DNA from: Paramesorhizobium sp049065735
GTDB lineage: Bacteria; Pseudomonadota; Alphaproteobacteria; Rhizobiales; Rhizobiaceae
DNA: 62,123 nt
Reading direction: 5' to 3'
NCBI RefSeq assembly: GCF_049065735.1
Contig: NZ_JBAKHD010000011.1
Span: 1 to 62,123 of the forward strand
Part shown: in pieces, positions 50,520-58,802 of the stretch
How positions within the stretch are numbered: position 1 is the first letter of the stretch
Layout of the letters: each line of letters opens with the position of its first letter
Position numbers and translations under genes: made by a program
Notes under the pieces: generated by a model
The model's database searches: none
Seen by the model: only the letters and a program-made list of their open reading frames with translations
What the model was told of the DNA's origin: nothing

Positions 50520-51124
50520 TTATTTAATACCGCGGCGTGCGGCCCTTCTTGATTCTGTCAGATTGAACAGGAGCTGGCCCGGCCGGCTTTCAGGCAGCAA
50601 AAACCACCGTCAGGCCAATAGTGTCCGAACGTGGGGCGGCTTATAGATGCAACGTACCCTCAAGTCAATTGCAGTGCGCACAAGTTCTACTTCGTCAGAA
50701 ACCCATAGGGAACGGCAAGCTCTAAGGTGGTCGAAGATGGTATTGACGATAGTAACGTCACTCCTCCGATAGTTGAAAATTCTATCTTTACAACCGAGCT
50801 GAATCGTGACTAAATAAAGCAATCGAAGGTTGATCTGCCGAACCGGCACACTGGCGGGTCCCTTCGAGCATCCGCGGAGCCAGAGGGGCTTTTCCGGCTT
50901 GGGAGGAGGGGGCCGGGAACACGGATGAAATTGCAGGACGCCTGTTGAGCGCATGAGTATCCCATCGCTTCGTGCGCTGACGCCCTGCATTGCGGACCAC
51001 GGCCTGGCTGGATGGGGCCAGGCCGTGGCGCCTTTCGCCGAAGACTGCCATAAACTCCGATCTGTGATAAGGGGCTTTTGCCCAGCGTCGTCACGCCGGG
51101 AAGAAACCAGAACAGGAGTTTGTA
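50520..51124. other. Gene-free gap between rpmH and the RidA-family gene
   Basis: This holds the rpmH promoter and a leader of about 110 nt. The middle (50690-50820) is lower in GC. The part next to the RidA gene is GC-rich, with no reading frame I would support. No DnaA-box cluster was noticed. Confidence 0.5.
50640..50668 (-). promoter_or_regulatory. Sigma-70 promoter of the rpmH operon
   Basis: On the minus strand TTGACT and TATAAG are spaced 17 bp apart, about 120 bp upstream of the rpmH ATG. This is the best-scoring promoter seen by eye in the window and fits a strongly expressed ribosomal operon. Confidence 0.7.
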
Positions 51125-51472
51125 ATGAGCATTCGCCGCATCGAGCCCGGCCCGCGCATGAGCGAGGCCGTCGTCCACGGCAACACCGTCTATCTCGCCG
51201 GACAGGTCGGCGAGCCGGGCCAAAGCGTCACCGAGCAGACCAAGACTATTCTCGCGGAAATCGACCGGCTTCTGGCGGAAGTTGGAAGCAGCAAGTCGAA
51301 GCTGCTGCAGGTGATCATCTGGCTCGACGACATGGCCAATTTCGCCGAGATGAATGCCGTCTGGGATGCATGGGTCGATCCGGCCAACACGCCCGCGCGC
51401 GCCACCGGCGAGGCGAAGCTTGCAAGCGCGGATTATAAGGTCGAAATCATCGTCACTGCGGCGATCGACTGA
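51125..51472 (+). CDS. RidA (YjgF) family protein, 115 aa
   Basis: RidA proteins hydrolyse reactive enamine/imine intermediates. The sequence has VVHGNTVYLAGQVGEPG and the C-terminal PARATGEAKLASADYKVEII, where the arginine that binds the imine carboxylate (in PARATGEA) is present. It aligns best with the Rid subgroup of about 115 residues rather than RidA proper, so specificity is open. Its 3' end overlaps that of msrQ on the other strand by 20 bp. Confidence 0.88.
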   Translation: MSIRRIEPGPRMSEAVVHGNTVYLAGQVGEPGQSVTEQTKTILAEIDRLLAEVGSSKSKLLQVIIWLDDMANFAEMNAVWDAWVDPANTPARATGEAKLASADYKVEIIVTAAID

Positions 51473-52115
51473 CAGGCGCGCCCTTTATCCCTCCTCCTCG
51501 CGGGGAGGGAGAAAGGCGTCGCGGACGCACCGCCCTCCACAAGAGCAACGCCGCGATGATGGCGGCATAGATGACCGGCTCGGCCTGCCAGGTTTTCTTC
51601 GACAGGATGAAATGGATCGCCCCGCCGGCGGCGGCGAGGTAGACGAGCCGGTGCAGCAGCACCCAGTTACGCCCGAGCCGCCGTATCGACCAGCTATTGG
51701 ACGTCACCGCGAGCGGAACCAGGAGGACGAGGCTCGCCATGCCGATGGTGATGAAGGGCCGCTTGACAATATCGGCAACGACCGCATCCAGATCCAGCGC
51801 CTGATCGAGGATCATGTAGACGCTGAAATGCATGGCCGCATAGTAAAAGGCGAGCAGCCCGAGCGCGCGACGATAGCGCAGGAGGTTGATGGAGAAGAGG
51901 TCGCGCAGCGGCGACACCATCAGCGTCAGGATCAGGAAGCGCAGCGCCCATAGCCCGAGCGCATGCTCGAACGCCTTCACGGGATCGGCGCCAAGGCCGC
52001 CGGTGCTGCCGAGATAAAAGCTCCATAGGGCGGGGAGAAAACCTACGCCGTAGAGCGCCCAGACGAGCTTGTTTCCGTGCTGTTTGGTGAAACGGGAGAG
52101 ATCGGCGCCAGTCAT
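51453..52115 (-). CDS. msrQ: MsrPQ system haem membrane subunit MsrQ, 220 aa
   Basis: MsrQ carries electrons from the quinone pool or flavin reductase to MsrP in the periplasm. Six helices and the haem-binding histidines are visible (FEHALGLWALRFLILT, FYYAAMHFSVYM, LLHRLVYLAAAGGAIHF). Start MTGADLSRF. The last 20 residues (RLSPSPRGGGIKGAPVSRSP) are encoded by a fragment of an R1-like repeat, an unusual tail. msrP lies upstream with an R2 repeat in between. Confidence 0.93.
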   Translation of the reverse strand: MTGADLSRFTKQHGNKLVWALYGVGFLPALWSFYLGSTGGLGADPVKAFEHALGLWALRFLILTLMVSPLRDLFSINLLRYRRALGLLAFYYAAMHFSVYMILDQALDLDAVVADIVKRPFITIGMASLVLLVPLAVTSNSWSIRRLGRNWVLLHRLVYLAAAGGAIHFILSKKTWQAEPVIYAAIIAALLLWRAVRPRRLSPSPRGGGIKGAPVSRSPQ

Positions 52116-52154
52116 CTTAGAACGCCCCGCCTGATATTGAAAATGTTGGCGCAA

Positions 52155-52317
52155 CACCCCCCCTCTGCCCTGCCGGGCATCTCCCCCTCAAGGGGGGAGA
52201 TTGGCTGACACGACGCTCCGCCCTTATATTGCAACGTCTGCGATTGGTGCCGCGCGTCTATGAAGGCGTAATCTCCCCCCTTGAGGGGGAGATGCCCGGC
52301 AGGGCAGAGGGGGGGTG
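52155..52317 (+). repeat. R2 palindromic repeat, copy f
   Basis: This full copy with almost perfect 48-bp arms lies between msrP and msrQ, two genes that work together and are normally co-transcribed. Confidence 0.93.
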
Positions 52318-52349
52318 AGCAGCGGTGCTGTCAAAACAAAAACCTAGGC

Positions 52350-53294
52350 CTAATAATAAACCTTCAAATCCATGCCGGAATAGAGCGAGGCAACTTGTTC
52401 GGCATAGCCATTGAAAGGCAGCGTCTTGCGCCGGCCCGAGCCGAAGAAGCCGCCCTCGCCGATGCGCCGCTCCGTCGCCTGGCTCCAGCGCGGATGGTCC
52501 ACGGCTGGATTCACATTGGCGTAGAAGCCATATTCCTGCGGGTTCTGCTTGTTCCATGAAGTCGGCGGCTGCTTGTCCACCAGGCTGATGCGCACGATCG
52601 ACTTGATGCCCTTGAAGCCGTATTTCCACGGCACGACCAGCCGGACCGGCGCGCCGTTCTGGTTGGGCAGCGTTTCGCCATAGAGCCCGACGGCGAGGAT
52701 GGTGAGCGGATGCATGGCTTCGTCCAGCCGCAGCCCCTCGACATAGGGCCAGTCGAGCGCCTGGAACACACCCTGCTGGCCCGGCATCTCGTCCGGGCGC
52801 ACCACAGTTTCGAAGGCGACATATTTCGCCGATGAGAGCGGCTCGACCTTGTTCAGGAGTTCGGAGAGCTGGAAGCCGGTCCATGGAATGACCATCGACC
52901 AAGCCTCGACGCAGCGCATCCTGTAGATGCGTTCTTCCAGCGGCATTTTGGCGACCAGATCGTCGATGTCGAATTCCATGGGCTTCGCGACAAGCCCGTC
53001 CACCTTCACTTTCCACGGCTTGGGCTTGAAATTGCCGGAATTGGATGATGGATCGCTCTTGTCGACGCCGAATTCGTAGAAATTGTTGTAGCTAGTCACA
53101 TCTGCGAGCGGCGTCGGCGCTTCATCCGTCGCATAGGGTCCGCGCGGCGCCTTGAGGGTCTTGGCCTGCAAGGGCGCTGGCGAAGCGCCGATCAGCCCCG
53201 CCGCAACTGCTCCGGCCAGGAACTCCCGGCGGCGCAGGTAGACGCTTCTGGGTGTGATTTCGGAAGGAAGCACAGGCGGGATGCGATAAGCCAT
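52350..53294 (-). CDS. msrP: Periplasmic methionine sulfoxide reductase, molybdopterin subunit MsrP, 314 aa
   Basis: This enzyme repairs oxidised methionines of periplasmic proteins. The twin-arginine signal is LRRREFLAGAVAAG at about 27-40. The molybdenum-ligand cysteine is in RMRCVEAWSMVIPW. SSNSGNFKPKPWKVKVDG, GGFFGSGRRKTLPFNGY and NKQNPQEYGFYANVNP are family landmarks. Start MAYRIPPVLP. It is the first gene of the msrPQ unit. Confidence 0.95.
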   Translation of the reverse strand: MAYRIPPVLPSEITPRSVYLRRREFLAGAVAAGLIGASPAPLQAKTLKAPRGPYATDEAPTPLADVTSYNNFYEFGVDKSDPSSNSGNFKPKPWKVKVDGLVAKPMEFDIDDLVAKMPLEERIYRMRCVEAWSMVIPWTGFQLSELLNKVEPLSSAKYVAFETVVRPDEMPGQQGVFQALDWPYVEGLRLDEAMHPLTILAVGLYGETLPNQNGAPVRLVVPWKYGFKGIKSIVRISLVDKQPPTSWNKQNPQEYGFYANVNPAVDHPRWSQATERRIGEGGFFGSGRRKTLPFNGYAEQVASLYSGMDLKVYY

Positions 53295-53483
53295 GGCGTT
53301 TCTCTGTTCGCCCACGATTTGCAAGAGAGCATACCAGCTTTGTGGCCGAAATGGATCGGCCCTTGCGAAAAATTGCGCCGGCCCCATATGCGGGCTCGAA
53401 GCGCACGATCTGTTGCGCTAGATTACATTGCGTGATGACGGCTTCTAAAACTTGGTTAACTTCTCAATGCCAGGATAGGCTTT

Positions 53484-54419
53484 ATGGTGAAGAGTTGTAT
53501 AACAGGCGTATTGTCCACCCTTCTTTGTCTGGCGCCCGCCCTGCCCGCGGCGGCGTCCGGATTGCCTCAAGCCGCATCCGATCCTAAGGTTCAAAATGAA
53601 GCTTCCGGCGCGAAACCGGCTGCTGCCTCCGGCATGAAGACGGGGCCCGGCGGTATCCGGCTCGGCGAAGGGGTGACGATGAAAAAGAAGAATGAAACGG
53701 CGGGGCCCGAGGCGGCGCAGAAGATCGTCCGCAATCCGCAGTTCCTCTACCGGTTCTACCGTCCGGAGAACCCGACGGCCCGGACGGTGATCCTCCTGCA
53801 CGGCTCGGGCGGCGACGAGACAAGCCTGGTGCCGCTCGCCTCGAAGATCTGGCCCAATGCGGTGCTGCTCGGCGTGCGCGGACGGGTGCTGCAAGAAGGG
53901 CGTACCCGCTGGTACCGCAGCATCACGCCGGTCAAGTTCGACCAGAAGGATGTGCGCGCCGAAGCTGACGCCTTCGTCATCTTTCTCACCAAGCTCGCAG
54001 AGAGCCACGATATCGATCTCTCCCGCGCCACCTTCGTCGGCTATTCCAACGGGGCGAACCTGCTCGCCGCGACGATGCTGCTGCATCCCGATCTCGTCAA
54101 GCGTGCGGTGCTGATGCGTCCGATGCCAGTGCTGGACGAAACGCCCGTCGCCAACCTCTCCAAGGTTAATGTGCTGACCGTGGCAGGCGCCGAGGACAAG
54201 ATCTATTCGCCCTATGCGCCAGCGCTCTCGGCGATCCTCAAATCCAGCGGCGCGCGCGTCGCCTCCCGCACCGTCGCGACGGGCCATCTGCTCGGCGACG
54301 AGGATGTGCGCATCGTCAGCGAATGGCTGGCGGCGCAGGGACCTGATGGCGCGCCCACAGTGTCGATGCAGACCGACAAGCCGGTAACCAAGGCCAGCGC
54401 GCCTGCGCCTTCGAAATAG
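53484..54419 (+). CDS. Secreted alpha/beta hydrolase, esterase-like, 311 aa
   Basis: The signal peptide covers about 1-24 (LCLAPALPAAASG), followed by an Ala/Gly/Pro-rich linker to about 85. The catalytic domain resembles phospholipase/carboxylesterase-2 enzymes: oxyanion loop LLHGSGGDETSL, nucleophile Ser in GYSNGANLLAA, Asp in AGAEDKIYSP and His in GHLLGDEDV. The C-terminal 25 residues are disordered. Such bacterial enzymes act on small carboxylic esters; a periplasmic or secreted site is unusual for the family. Substrate unknown. Confidence 0.85.
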   Translation: MVKSCITGVLSTLLCLAPALPAAASGLPQAASDPKVQNEASGAKPAAASGMKTGPGGIRLGEGVTMKKKNETAGPEAAQKIVRNPQFLYRFYRPENPTARTVILLHGSGGDETSLVPLASKIWPNAVLLGVRGRVLQEGRTRWYRSITPVKFDQKDVRAEADAFVIFLTKLAESHDIDLSRATFVGYSNGANLLAATMLLHPDLVKRAVLMRPMPVLDETPVANLSKVNVLTVAGAEDKIYSPYAPALSAILKSSGARVASRTVATGHLLGDEDVRIVSEWLAAQGPDGAPTVSMQTDKPVTKASAPAPSK

Positions 54420-54420
54420 A

Positions 54421-54444
54421 GCGGCTCATGTTTTGATGGAATCG
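54421..54444 (+). repeat. Short dispersed motif, copy 2
   Basis: TCATGTTTTGATGGAATCG and five preceding bases match 8745-8768 with two differences. Both copies lie beside long palindromes. Confidence 0.5.
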
Positions 54445-54473
54445 TCTGAATTCCGTTTTGGGACCGTTGTTGT

Positions 54474-54649
54474 CGTGGAGAGGTAGATGCATGGATCCCA
54501 GTGACAAGCACTGGGATGACGGATTGCTTGGCTGTTGGCAAGCATCCTCCAACCTCTCCGCCTGGCAGAAGCATATCCGGTAGTGGATAAAACGTCTCCA
54601 CCCCGTCATCCCAGTGCTTGTCACTGGGATCCATGCCTCTACCGTGACG
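54474..54649. repeat. Long inverted repeat with near-perfect arms
   Basis: Arms at 54474-54522 and 54603-54649 share the 32-bp stretch from ATGGATCCCAGTGACAAGCA through GGATGACGG without mismatch, and are imperfect at the outer ends. The 80-bp centre is unique in the window. The wording GTCATCC...CTTGTC resembles the repeat at 8502. Confidence 0.9.
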
Positions 54650-54890
54650 CGGCCGCATCGATAAGAGAATAAGTCAACCATTTCCGTCTAAAGATGAAAT
54701 GCGCTAGCCGTCATGGCGCGGCCTCTTGTCAACCAATTATCGTACTTTTGGCCTTGAAAGCACCCGGTCCGGGACGTAGGTAACGACGGCAATCTTCGTT
54801 GCAATCTGCATATTCAATTCACGCATCATGTGCTCGGAAAAGCGATTCCGGGCCGGGTGCCGCCGCAAGGCATGAACGGAGGACGGGCAA

Positions 54891-56324
54891 ATGACATTTC
54901 ACAAGAACCTGATTGACGGCGAATGGATCGGTGAGAGCGGCGTGCCCAACATCAATCCCTCCGACACCAACGATGTCGTCGGCGAATATTCGGACGCGGG
55001 CGTGGAAGAGACCAAAGCCGCCATCGCCGCCGCCAAGGCCGCGTTTCCGGCATGGTCGCGTTCGGGCATCTATGAGCGTCATACCATCCTGCGCAAGGCG
55101 GCGGATGAAATCCTCGCCCGCAAGGAAGAGCTGGGCCGCCTGCTCTCGCGCGAGGAAGGCAAGACGCTTGCCGAAGGCATTGGCGAGACCGTCCGCGCCG
55201 GGCAGATTTTCGATTTCTTCGCTGGGGAGGCGCTGCGCCTTGCGGGCGAAACCATTCCATCCGTGCGCCCGGGCATCGGCGTCGAGATCACCCGCGAGCC
55301 GATCGGTGTGGTTGGCATCATCACCCCATGGAACTTCCCCATCGCCATCCCGGCGTGGAAGATCGCGCCCGCGCTCTGCTATGGCAACACCGTCGTCTTC
55401 AAGCCGGCGGAACTGGTGCCGGGCTGTTCCTGGGCCATCGTCGACATCCTGCATCGTGCCGGCCTGCCGAAGGGCGTTCTCAACCTCGTCATGGGCAAGG
55501 GCTCGGTCGTCGGCCAGGCCATGCTCGACAGCCCCGACGTCACCGCCATCACCTTCACCGGCTCGGTCGGCACGGGCAAGCGCGTCGCGGCGGCCTCCAT
55601 CGAGCATAACCGCAAGTTCCAGCTGGAGATGGGCGGCAAGAACCCGTTCGTCGTGCTTGATGACGCGGACCTCAACGTGGCTGTCGAAGCCGCCGTCAAC
55701 TCGGCCTTCTTCTCGACCGGCCAGCGCTGCACCGCGTCCTCGCGTATCATCGTGACCGAAGGCATCCACGACAAGTTCGTCGCCGCTATGACGGAGCGGA
55801 TGCAGGGCCTCGTCGTCGACAACGCGCTGAAGCCCGGCACGCATATCGGCCCTGTGGTCGACGAGAAGCAGTTGAAGCAGGACATGGACTATATCGAGAT
55901 CGGCAAACAGGAAGGCGCCAAGCTCGTCTTCGGCGGCGAGCGGATCGAGCGCGAGACACCGGGCTTCTATCTGCAGCCAACGCTCTTCACCGAGGCGACC
56001 AACGACATGCGCATCAGCCGCGAGGAAATCTTCGGCCCGGTGGCGTCCGTCATCCGCGTCAAGGATTATGAAGAGGCGCTGGCGCTGGCCAACGACACGC
56101 CGTTCGGCCTCTCCTCCGGCATCGCGACCACTAGCCTCAAATACGCCACCCACTTCAAGCGCAACGCGGAAGCGGGCATGGTGATGGTCAACCTGCCGAC
56201 CGCCGGCGTCGATTTCCACGTGCCGTTCGGCGGGCGCAAGGGCTCGTCCTATGGTCCGCGCGAGCAGGGCAAATATGCCGCCGAGTTCTACACGGTGGTC
56301 AAGACGGCTTATACGCAGGCTTGA
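54891..56324 (+). CDS. 2-oxoglutarate semialdehyde (2,5-dioxopentanoate) dehydrogenase, 477 aa
   Basis: This NAD(P)-dependent aldehyde dehydrogenase most resembles the YcbD-type enzymes that finish glucarate/galactarate breakdown by oxidising 2-oxoglutarate semialdehyde to 2-oxoglutarate. Family marks: ITPWNFPIAIPAWKIAPAL, FTGSVGTGKRVA, the catalytic Glu in LEMGGKNP, the catalytic Cys in TGQRCTASSR, and EEIFGPVASV. It stands alone 22 kb from the TRAP genes but completes the uronate and pentonate routes encoded there. Substrate is inferred from this context and remembered similarity. A GGAGGACGGG site precedes the ATG. Confidence 0.82.
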   Translation: MTFHKNLIDGEWIGESGVPNINPSDTNDVVGEYSDAGVEETKAAIAAAKAAFPAWSRSGIYERHTILRKAADEILARKEELGRLLSREEGKTLAEGIGETVRAGQIFDFFAGEALRLAGETIPSVRPGIGVEITREPIGVVGIITPWNFPIAIPAWKIAPALCYGNTVVFKPAELVPGCSWAIVDILHRAGLPKGVLNLVMGKGSVVGQAMLDSPDVTAITFTGSVGTGKRVAAASIEHNRKFQLEMGGKNPFVVLDDADLNVAVEAAVNSAFFSTGQRCTASSRIIVTEGIHDKFVAAMTERMQGLVVDNALKPGTHIGPVVDEKQLKQDMDYIEIGKQEGAKLVFGGERIERETPGFYLQPTLFTEATNDMRISREEIFGPVASVIRVKDYEEALALANDTPFGLSSGIATTSLKYATHFKRNAEAGMVMVNLPTAGVDFHVPFGGRKGSSYGPREQGKYAAEFYTVVKTAYTQA

Positions 56325-56346
56325 TCGAACCCGGCCAAAAAATACG

Positions 56347-56372
56347 AAACCGGCGGGTGACCGCCGGTTTTT
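56347..56372. terminator. Bidirectional terminator between the dehydrogenase and thiX
   Basis: A 10-bp stem AAACCGGCGG/CCGCCGGTTT with loop GTGA has runs of A and T on both sides. It touches the stop codon of the permease gene on the minus strand. Confidence 0.85.
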
Positions 56373-57135
56373 ATGCCCTTTGCGGCCATGCTGCGAGCTT
56401 GCGGGCAAAATGCGAAACGATGCCATGCAACAGCATGGTGAAGGCTGCCAGCACGAAGAGGCAGGCGAACATCAGGTCGACTTTCGCCCGGCCATTGGCG
56501 AGCAGCATCAGATAGCCGAGACCTTTCGAGGCCCCGACCCATTCGCCCACCACCGCGCCGATGGGCGCATAGACGGCGGCGAGGCTGAGGCCGGACGCGA
56601 GCGCGGGAAAGGCCGAGGGAATGCGGATGCGGAACAAGATGGTCGTCCGCTTTGCGCCGAGGATTTCCGCCGCGTCGATGAGGTTCCTGTCGGTCCGGCT
56701 CATGCCGTCGAAGAAGGTGGAGACGACGGGGAAGAAGATCATCAGCACCGTGACGGCGATCTTCGAGGCCGGGCCGTAGCCGAGCCACAGCGTCAGGATC
56801 GGGGCGAGCGCAAAGATGGGAATCGCCTGGCTGAAGATCAGCGCCGGCATGACCAGCCGCTGCGCAAGCGGCGACATCATCAGCCCTATAGCCGTGACAA
56901 TGCCGACCGCGCTGCCGAGGAAAAGGCCGCCCAGCACCTCACCGATGGTGACGGCCGCATTGTCCGCGATGAGCGCGGCATTGTCGATGAGCGAGCGGGC
57001 GACATCGAGCGGACCCGGCAGAATGAAGCGCGGCATGTGGCCGATGCCGACCGTGGCCTGCCAGACGACGAGCACCGCGACCGCCGACAGAGCTCCGTCG
57101 GCGATGCGTTTCAGGCGGGAGCGGCTGGCGGGCAT
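56371..57135 (-). CDS. thiX: ABC transporter permease for a thiamine precursor, ThiX-like, 254 aa
   Basis: This is an inner-membrane permease of the BPD_transp_1 family with about six helices. The EAA-type coupling loop reads EILGAKRTTILFRIRIPSAFP then ALASGL. Start near MPASRSRLKRIADG. It is the last gene of the thiamine operon, adjacent to tenA (same strand, no gap), and carries hydroxymethyl- or formylamino-pyrimidine in described systems. No gene for the ATPase ThiZ follows; the next thing is the terminator and the dehydrogenase on the other strand. Confidence 0.88.
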   Translation of the reverse strand: MPASRSRLKRIADGALSAVAVLVVWQATVGIGHMPRFILPGPLDVARSLIDNAALIADNAAVTIGEVLGGLFLGSAVGIVTAIGLMMSPLAQRLVMPALIFSQAIPIFALAPILTLWLGYGPASKIAVTVLMIFFPVVSTFFDGMSRTDRNLIDAAEILGAKRTTILFRIRIPSAFPALASGLSLAAVYAPIGAVVGEWVGASKGLGYLMLLANGRAKVDLMFACLFVLAAFTMLLHGIVSHFARKLAAWPQRA

Positions 57136-57831
57136 CTACGCCGCCTTCAAGCCCATCTGCCAGAAATCCGCCTCGAGCCTGCTGGCGGTCGCGAAGATCC
57201 GGCAGAGTTGCGGCCAGCGCGGGCTCTGCTCGAAATCGGCTCCTATGCGGTCCTTCGCGGCTTCGTCGAAGAGCCTGCCGACCGTGTGGCACATGTCCTG
57301 ATAGCCGGGGCCGGCATAGGTATCGATCCACTCCTGATAGGGCGTGCCTGGTATAGCGGTGGCGGCGAGGTTGAGGCCGATCTCGCCATAACCGAGCGCG
57401 CAGGGGACGAGCGCGGTCAGGAGATCGAGGAAATCCCCCGCCTGCCCGCAATCGAGCACATAGCGGGTATAGGCGAGGTTCTCCGGTTCTTCCTTCGTGT
57501 TGAACAGCTCTTCCTCACCGATCCCCTCGCGGGCGCAGATGCCGACATGCAGGGGCAGTTCGGTGACCGCCAGCCGGTGCATGGTACCGGCGCAATGGCG
57601 CGTTTCCTGCAAGGTGCGTGCCTTGATGACGCCGAGCGCCCAGGCGCGGGCGTAGTGATGCAGGTACACATAATCCTGTTTCAGATAATGCAGGAAGGCG
57701 GCCTTGGTCAGCGTGCCATTGCCGAGCTTCAGCAGGAAATCGTGCTCGACATAGGACTTCCAATCCTCGAGCGTGGCCGCGCGGAGTTTCGTAAACAGTT
57801 CCGACGAATAATGGAGTTGCGGCTGGCTCAT
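57136..57831 (-). CDS. tenA: Aminopyrimidine aminohydrolase / thiaminase II, TenA family, 231 aa
   Basis: TenA hydrolyses aminopyrimidine breakdown products of thiamine to the reusable hydroxymethyl-pyrimidine. The active-site cysteine is in VPCALGYGEIG; other marks are FLHYLKQDYVYLHHYARAWA, TMHRLAVTELPLHVG and the C-terminal Glu in SRLEADFWQMG. The ATG overlaps the thiY stop (ATGA). With thiX and thiY it forms a pyrimidine salvage branch inside the thiamine operon. Confidence 0.95.
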   Translation of the reverse strand: MSQPQLHYSSELFTKLRAATLEDWKSYVEHDFLLKLGNGTLTKAAFLHYLKQDYVYLHHYARAWALGVIKARTLQETRHCAGTMHRLAVTELPLHVGICAREGIGEEELFNTKEEPENLAYTRYVLDCGQAGDFLDLLTALVPCALGYGEIGLNLAATAIPGTPYQEWIDTYAGPGYQDMCHTVGRLFDEAAKDRIGADFEQSPRWPQLCRIFATASRLEADFWQMGLKAA

Positions 57832-58802
57832 GGCTTGTCGCTCCCCGCGGGTGCGTTCACATCGATGGCGAATTGATCGACCGGCAGAATGGATGGGACG
57901 AGGCCGTTCTCTTTCAGATAGGCTTCGTACCGGCTCCAGCGGCCGTAATCGAGCGCGGCGGGCGAGCGCGAGAAGCGGGCGACCGTATCGGCCCATGAGC
58001 GCTTGTTGAGGTCGTCGTTCAGTTCCGTGCTGTAGGAGGCGTAGACCTCGAAGCTCTTTTGCGGATGGTTGACGATATATTGCGCGGCCTTCTCGGTTGC
58101 GGCGAGGAAGCGGGAAATCTTGTCCTTTTCCGCCTTGTCGAGCTTGTCCTTGTTGGCGACATAGACCAGCTCGTCATAGACAGGCACGCCTTCCTCCTCG
58201 ACAAAGAAGCATTTGCCCGGCACGTTCTCCACGGCCATCTGGTTCAGTTCCACATTGCGATAGGCGCCCATGACAGCATCGACCTGCTTCGACATCAGCG
58301 ACGGCGCGAGCGAGAAGTTGACATTGACGAGTTCGACATCGGAGAGCTTTAGCCCATGCTTGGCGAGGATGGTGCCGAGCAGCGTCTCCTCCACGCCCGC
58401 GACCGAATAGCCGATCTTCTTACCTTTCAAATCCTCGATCGATTTGACCGAGCCGTCATCGCGGACCATCAGGCAGTTGAGCGGCGAGTCGATGAGCGTG
58501 CCGACGCGGATGAGCGGCAGGCCCTGATGCACCTGCATGTGAACCTGCTGCTGGTACGACACGGCAAGATCGGCCTGCCCTGCAGCGACCATCTTGGAAG
58601 GCGTCGAGGCATCGGCGGGCGCGACGATTTCCACGTCCAGCCCTGCATCCTTAAAATACCCCAGCTTGTCCGCGACGATGATCGGCCCGTGATCCGGATT
58701 TACATACCAGTCGAGGATCAGTTTCAGCTTGTCATCGGCGTGGGCCGACGTGGCCATCATCAGGCTCGCTGCCATGGACAGGCCAAGCGCAATCTTTCTC
58801 AT
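57828..58802 (-). CDS. thiY: Thiamine-precursor periplasmic binding protein, ThiY (NMT1/THI5-like), 324 aa
   Basis: The signal peptide covers about 1-22 (MMATSAHADD). The NMT1/THI5-like fold shows LDWYVNPDHGPIIVADKLGY, VAAGQADLAVSYQQQV, KGKKIGYSVAGVEE and the C-terminal NHPQKSFEVYASY. In described ThiXYZ systems this protein binds formylamino-pyrimidine. Start and stop overlap the neighbouring genes by four bases each, showing tight coupling. Confidence 0.93.
   Translation of the reverse strand: MRKIALGLSMAASLMMATSAHADDKLKLILDWYVNPDHGPIIVADKLGYFKDAGLDVEIVAPADASTPSKMVAAGQADLAVSYQQQVHMQVHQGLPLIRVGTLIDSPLNCLMVRDDGSVKSIEDLKGKKIGYSVAGVEETLLGTILAKHGLKLSDVELVNVNFSLAPSLMSKQVDAVMGAYRNVELNQMAVENVPGKCFFVEEEGVPVYDELVYVANKDKLDKAEKDKISRFLAATEKAAQYIVNHPQKSFEVYASYSTELNDDLNKRSWADTVARFSRSPAALDYGRWSRYEAYLKENGLVPSILPVDQFAIDVNAPAGSDKP

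Larger units (their letters stand above)
54420..54890. other. Gene-free gap upstream of the semialdehyde dehydrogenase gene
   Basis: It contains the short motif shared with 8745 (54421-54444), a long palindrome (54474-54649), and a promoter-sized stretch of about 240 bp before the dehydrogenase gene. No gene seen. Confidence 0.6.

Noticed and set aside
50520..51124. Replication origin next to rpmH
   Set aside because: No cluster of DnaA boxes or dnaA/dnaN genes was seen; in alphaproteobacteria the origin usually lies elsewhere.
17335..52317. CRISPR array made of the recurring repeats
   Set aside because: Copies are kilobases apart, palindromic and about 160 bp long, with no regular spacers and no cas genes.
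54819..56426. 535-codon frame opposite the semialdehyde dehydrogenase
   Set aside because: Antisense shadow; the plus-strand dehydrogenase has all catalytic residues.
56251..57876. 541-codon frame opposite thiX and tenA
   Set aside because: It spans two real genes antisense and has no recognisable domain.
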